Origin: Ensifer aridi
GTDB taxonomy: Bacteria; Pseudomonadota; Alphaproteobacteria; Rhizobiales; Rhizobiaceae
Assembly: GCF_002078505.1 (NCBI RefSeq)
Contig: NZ_LUAV01000002.1
Coordinates: 619,098 to 683,097, forward strand
Length of the DNA: 64,000 nucleotides
Reading direction: 5' to 3'
Shown: in pieces, positions 61,288 through 64,000 of the stretch
How the letters are laid out: each line of letters opens with the position of its first letter
Numbering within the stretch: position 1 is the stretch's first letter
Notes under the pieces: model-generated
What the model was told of the DNA's origin: nothing
Seen by the model: the letters and a program-made list of their open reading frames with translations, nothing else
Database searches by the model: none
Made by a program: the position numbers and the translations under genes

Positions 61288-61728
61288 ATGGCTACCAAGA
61301 AGACCGAAGACGCATTTTCCTTTGACCCGAACAAGTTTGCCGACAGCTTCCGCGAATTCGCCGAAAAGGGCGCCGCGCAGTCGAAGGAAGCCTATGCCAA
61401 GATGAAGACCGCCGCCGAAGAGGCGACGAAGACCGTCGAAGCAACGATTGAAAGCGCCCAGTCCGGCACCGTCGAACTCGGTCTCAAGGCCATCGATGCG
61501 CTGCGGACGAATGCCGAAAACTCGCTCTCCCACATGGAAGCGCTGCTTGGCGTGAAGTCGCTCTCCGAGCTCGTCGAACTGCAGACCGCCTTCATCCGCA
61601 AGCAGGCCGAAGTCGCAGTCGAGCAGGCGAAGACGATGCAGGAAGCAACCCGCAAGGTCGCCGAAAACGTTGCTAAGCCGGGCAAGGACGCCGCCGAAAA
61701 GGCAATGTCCAACTTCAAGAAGGCCTGA
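61288..61728 (+). CDS. Phasin (PHB granule-associated protein, 146 aa)
   Basis: Coats polyhydroxybutyrate granules. Helical, alanine- and lysine-rich, no signal peptide. Phasin_2-type features: FAEKGAAQSKEAYAKMKTAA, TVELGLKAIDALRTNAENSL and LVELQTAFIRKQAEVAVEQA. Length normal for the family. A strong terminator follows and PhaR-like sites precede it; in S. meliloti a phasin gene sits next to cbrA in the same way. Confidence 0.92.
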   Translation: MATKKTEDAFSFDPNKFADSFREFAEKGAAQSKEAYAKMKTAAEEATKTVEATIESAQSGTVELGLKAIDALRTNAENSLSHMEALLGVKSLSELVELQTAFIRKQAEVAVEQAKTMQEATRKVAENVAKPGKDAAEKAMSNFKKA

Positions 61729-61761
61729 TCGGCAATCCACAGTCGATCGGAATCAATGCAC

Positions 61762-61791
61762 AGACCGGATGGCTTGCCATCCGGTCTTTTT
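61762..61791 (+). terminator. Rho-independent terminator of phasin gene
   Basis: Perfect 12-base arms AGACCGGATGGC (61762-61773) and GCCATCCGGTCT (61776-61787) with a two-base loop, then TTTT, making five T in a row. It is 33 bases after the phasin stop. Confidence 0.92.
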
Positions 61792-61876
61792 GCTGGATAA
61801 TCCGAACTTAAGGCTTGCAAATCGGCCGAAGTGACCGTATGTGAGCCGCCAAGCGACTTAGGGTCGCGCACCGAGT

Positions 61877-61953
61877 GCGGTTGTAGCTCAGTTGGTTAGA
61901 GCGCAGGTTTGTGGCACCTGAGGTCGGTGGTTCGAGACCACCCAACCGTACCA
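61877..61953 (+). tRNA. tRNA-His (anticodon GTG)
   Basis: Complete cloverleaf with encoded CCA (61951-61953). Acceptor GCGGTTG (61877-61883) pairs with CAACCGT, first pair G-U. The anticodon stem CAGGT/ACCTG (61904-61908, 61916-61920) carries loop TTGTGGC with anticodon GTG at 61911-61913. T-loop TTCGAGA. The discriminator base is A (61950), and the base before the stem is T, so no G-1 is encoded. Canonical tRNA-His has G-1 and C73; loss of both is known in Alphaproteobacteria. A T-run follows the CCA. Confidence 0.97.
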
Positions 61954-61970
61954 TTTTTTTCCCTAAAATC

Positions 61971-62852
61971 TCACACGAATATCTGCTGCTCCGCCGTCAC
62001 CAGTTCCTGCAGGAATAAGACGACCGTGCGCACGCGCACGAGCTCGCGGGCGCTTTCGTGATAGGTCGTCCAATAGGCGCGGCGGATCGTCGTTTCGGGC
62101 AGGAGGCGGGTAAGTTCCGGATATTGCCGGGCGATATAGTTGTGCAGGATGCCGATTCCGGCGCTGGAGCGGACGGCTTCGGTTTGGCCGGTGGCGCTGG
62201 ATATCTCGAAGGAGGCGTCCCAGCTTCGCATGATCTCCGCGGAGAAATTGAGCGAAGGCGTGAAGATCAGGTCCTCGACATAGCCGATCCGGCGGTGGTT
62301 CTTGAGGTCGTCGATCACTCTCGGCGTGCCGTGGCGGGCGAGATAATCTGCCGATGCGTAAAGCCCGAGTGTATAATCGGTAAGCTTGGATGAAACGAGC
62401 CGGCCCTGTTCCGGACGTTCGATGGTGATCGCTATGTCGGCCTCGCGCTGCGACAGCGAGAAGGAACGCGGAACCGGAACGAGTTGGAGCTTCAGCTCCG
62501 GGTGGCGCGCCGTAAGCGCCCCAAGACGCGGCGCCAGAAAGGAGACGCCGAAGCCGTCGGGCGCGCCGATGCGAACCGTGCCTGCAATCGCCGTGTCGAT
62601 CCGCCCGATCTGCGATTGCGCGGCGAGCATTTCGGTTTCCATGCGCTCGGCGGCGGCGAGGAAGACCTCGCCCTCGGCGGTCAGTTCGCAGCCGTTCGGG
62701 CGACGGATGAGGAGTCTCGTTTTCAGCGTTTCCTCGAGCGCCGTCACGCGCCGGCTGAGCGTCGCATGGTTGAGGCCGAGCCTTTTGGAAGCGGCGAGGA
62801 TCTGGCCCGTTCGCGCGACCGTGAGAAACACCCTGACATCGTCCCAGTCCAT
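61971..62852 (-). CDS. LysR-family transcriptional regulator (293 aa)
   Basis: Helix-turn-helix at residues 3-60 (DWDDVRVFLTVARTGQILAA, then LNHATLSRRVTALEETL) and an effector domain to the end. Divergent from mmsA with 112 bases between; TTCCTGAATTTCGGAA (62890-62905) in that gap fits the T-N11-A pattern of LysR sites. Probable regulator of mmsA or of itself. Length normal. Confidence 0.9.
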   Translation of the reverse strand: MDWDDVRVFLTVARTGQILAASKRLGLNHATLSRRVTALEETLKTRLLIRRPNGCELTAEGEVFLAAAERMETEMLAAQSQIGRIDTAIAGTVRIGAPDGFGVSFLAPRLGALTARHPELKLQLVPVPRSFSLSQREADIAITIERPEQGRLVSSKLTDYTLGLYASADYLARHGTPRVIDDLKNHRRIGYVEDLIFTPSLNFSAEIMRSWDASFEISSATGQTEAVRSSAGIGILHNYIARQYPELTRLLPETTIRRAYWTTYHESARELVRVRTVVLFLQELVTAEQQIFV

Positions 62853-62964
62853 GCCAATGCTCCAATGGGCTTTAATTTTCGCACAACGGTTCCTGAATTT
62901 CGGAAATTGATTTGTTGAAATCGTAGTGCGATCATGCGCTCAAGATCAAGACAGGAGGAGACCC

Positions 62965-64000
62965 ATGTACGAAATCGGTCATTTCATCGACGGGAAGCGC
63001 GTCGCCGGCAAGAGCGGACGCGTCAGCAACATCTTCAACCCGGCAACGGGCGAAGTTCAGGGCACCGTGGCGCTTGCGAGCGATGCGGACCTGGCCGCCG
63101 CCGTCGAAAGCGCGAAGGCCGCACAGCCGAAGTGGGCCGCCACCAACCCGCAGCGCCGCGCCCGCGTCTTCATGAAGTTCGTCCAACTCCTGAACGAGAA
63201 CATCAACGAACTTGCCGAGATGCTCTCGCGCGAGCACGGCAAGACCATCGACGACGCCAAGGGCGATGTCGTTCGCGGCCTCGAAGTCTGCGAATTCGTC
63301 ATCGGCATTCCGCATCTTCAGAAGAGCGAATTCACCGAAGGCGCCGGCCCCGGCATCGACATGTATTCGATCCGCCAGCCGGTCGGCATCGGCGCAGGGA
63401 TCACGCCGTTCAACTTCCCGGCCATGATCCCGATGTGGATGTTCGCCCCGGCGATCGCCTGCGGCAATGCCTTCATCCTGAAGCCCTCCGAGCGCGATCC
63501 GTCCGTACCGATCCGCCTTGCCGAATTGATGATCGAGGCCGGCCTGCCGGCGGGCGTCCTCAACGTCATCAACGGCGACAAGGGCGCGGTCGACGCTATC
63601 CTGACGCATCCGGATATCGCCGCGGTCTCCTTCGTCGGCTCGACCCCGATTGCCCGCTACGTCTACGGCACGGCGGCGATGAACGGTAAGCGCGCCCAGT
63701 GCTTCGGCGGCGCCAAGAACCATATGGTCATCATGCCGGATGCCGATCTCGACCAGGCCGCCAACGCGCTGATCGGCGCGGGCTACGGCTCCGCCGGCGA
63801 GCGCTGCATGGCGATCTCGGTCGCTGTTCCGGTCGGCGAGGAAACCGCGAACCGTCTCATCGACAAGCTGGTGCCGATGGTCGAGAGCCTGCGCATCGGT
63901 CCCTATACGGACGAAAAGGCCGATATGGGCCCGGTCGTCACCAAGGAGGCAGAGGCGCGCATCAGGAGCCTGATCGAGAGCGGCATCGAGCAGGGCGCCA
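62965..64000 (+). CDS. mmsA: Methylmalonate-semialdehyde dehydrogenase, 5' part
   Basis: CoA-acylating aldehyde dehydrogenase that converts methylmalonate or malonate semialdehyde to propionyl- or acetyl-CoA in valine and myo-inositol catabolism (iolA in S. meliloti usage). The first 345 codons are present and the gene runs off the right edge; the family is about 498 aa. Catalytic C281 lies in SAGERCMAISV; SIRQPVGIGAGITPFNFP and VSFVGSTP are typical. AGGAGGAG precedes the ATG. Confidence 0.95.
   Translation, partial: MYEIGHFIDGKRVAGKSGRVSNIFNPATGEVQGTVALASDADLAAAVESAKAAQPKWAATNPQRRARVFMKFVQLLNENINELAEMLSREHGKTIDDAKGDVVRGLEVCEFVIGIPHLQKSEFTEGAGPGIDMYSIRQPVGIGAGITPFNFPAMIPMWMFAPAIACGNAFILKPSERDPSVPIRLAELMIEAGLPAGVLNVINGDKGAVDAILTHPDIAAVSFVGSTPIARYVYGTAAMNGKRAQCFGGAKNHMVIMPDADLDQAANALIGAGYGSAGERCMAISVAVPVGEETANRLIDKLVPMVESLRIGPYTDEKADMGPVVTKEAEARIRSLIESGIEQGA

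Overview
The window looks like a chromosomal segment of a Sinorhizobium/Ensifer species (Alphaproteobacteria, Rhizobiales), close to S. meliloti. The evidence is high-GC coding sequence, a rhizobial flagellar gene order (two flagellins, motB-motC-fliK-rem-flgEKL-flaF-flbT-flgD-fliQ-flhA-fliR), the agl alpha-glucoside operon beside zwf-pgl-edd, cbrA next to a phasin gene, and a tRNA-His of the alphaproteobacterial type. I saw no transposase, phage gene or CRISPR array. Species assignment is inference from gene order and protein character; no database was searched.

Layout. 1-178 is the start of an RTX calcium-binding protein gene that runs off the left edge. 657-19837 is a flagellar block: two short flagellins, a FliH-like protein, MotB, the periplasmic motility protein MotC, hook-length control protein FliK, a lytic transglycosylase, the regulator Rem, hook and hook-junction proteins, FlaF/FlbT, FlgD, export-gate proteins FliQ/FlhA/FliR, and small FliJ-, FlgJ- and FlgN-like genes. 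19834-22073 holds a glycosyltransferase and folD. 22102-29903 is aglR and aglEFGAK (alpha-glucoside uptake and hydrolysis). 30164-34808 holds a small protein and the zwf, pgl, edd genes of the Entner-Doudoroff route. 35006-39054 holds a putative polyamine/amine catabolic pair and a flavoprotein. 39382-43724 holds a small membrane protein, a chemoreceptor with a very large periplasmic region, and a LysR regulator. 43799-47204 is the glyoxylate-shunt enzyme isocitrate lyase with two tiny downstream genes and a divergent RamB/ScfR-type regulator. 47439-51560 is a PotFGHI-type polyamine transporter. 51577-57605 holds an AsmA-like protein, acetoacetyl-CoA synthetase and an orphan iron-type permease. 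57647-64000 holds the CbrA sensor kinase, a phasin, tRNA-His, a LysR regulator and the 5' part of mmsA.

How it fits together. Motility and cell-cycle control may be linked: TTAA-N7-TTAA pairs, the shape of CtrA sites, occur upstream of flaC (three in tandem), rem and cbrA, and CbrA is known to act on the DivK-CtrA pathway. Both flagellin leaders carry the same 13-base element inside a small hairpin, a candidate target of the FlbT encoded in the same cluster. The metabolic half suits a soil and symbiotic bacterium using disaccharides (agl), hexose phosphates (Entner-Doudoroff), acetate and PHB cycle carbon (aceA, acsA2, phasin), and polyamines (pot and puu-like genes).

No wholly new system with its own enzymes was found. 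The most novel signals are regulatory: CtrA-like sites, the shared flagellin leader hairpin, paired operators at aceA/scfR-like, twin AglR operators, and two 103-base mirror-image repeats that bracket the chemoreceptor locus. Several small genes (46, 39, 79 and 68 aa) are easy to miss.
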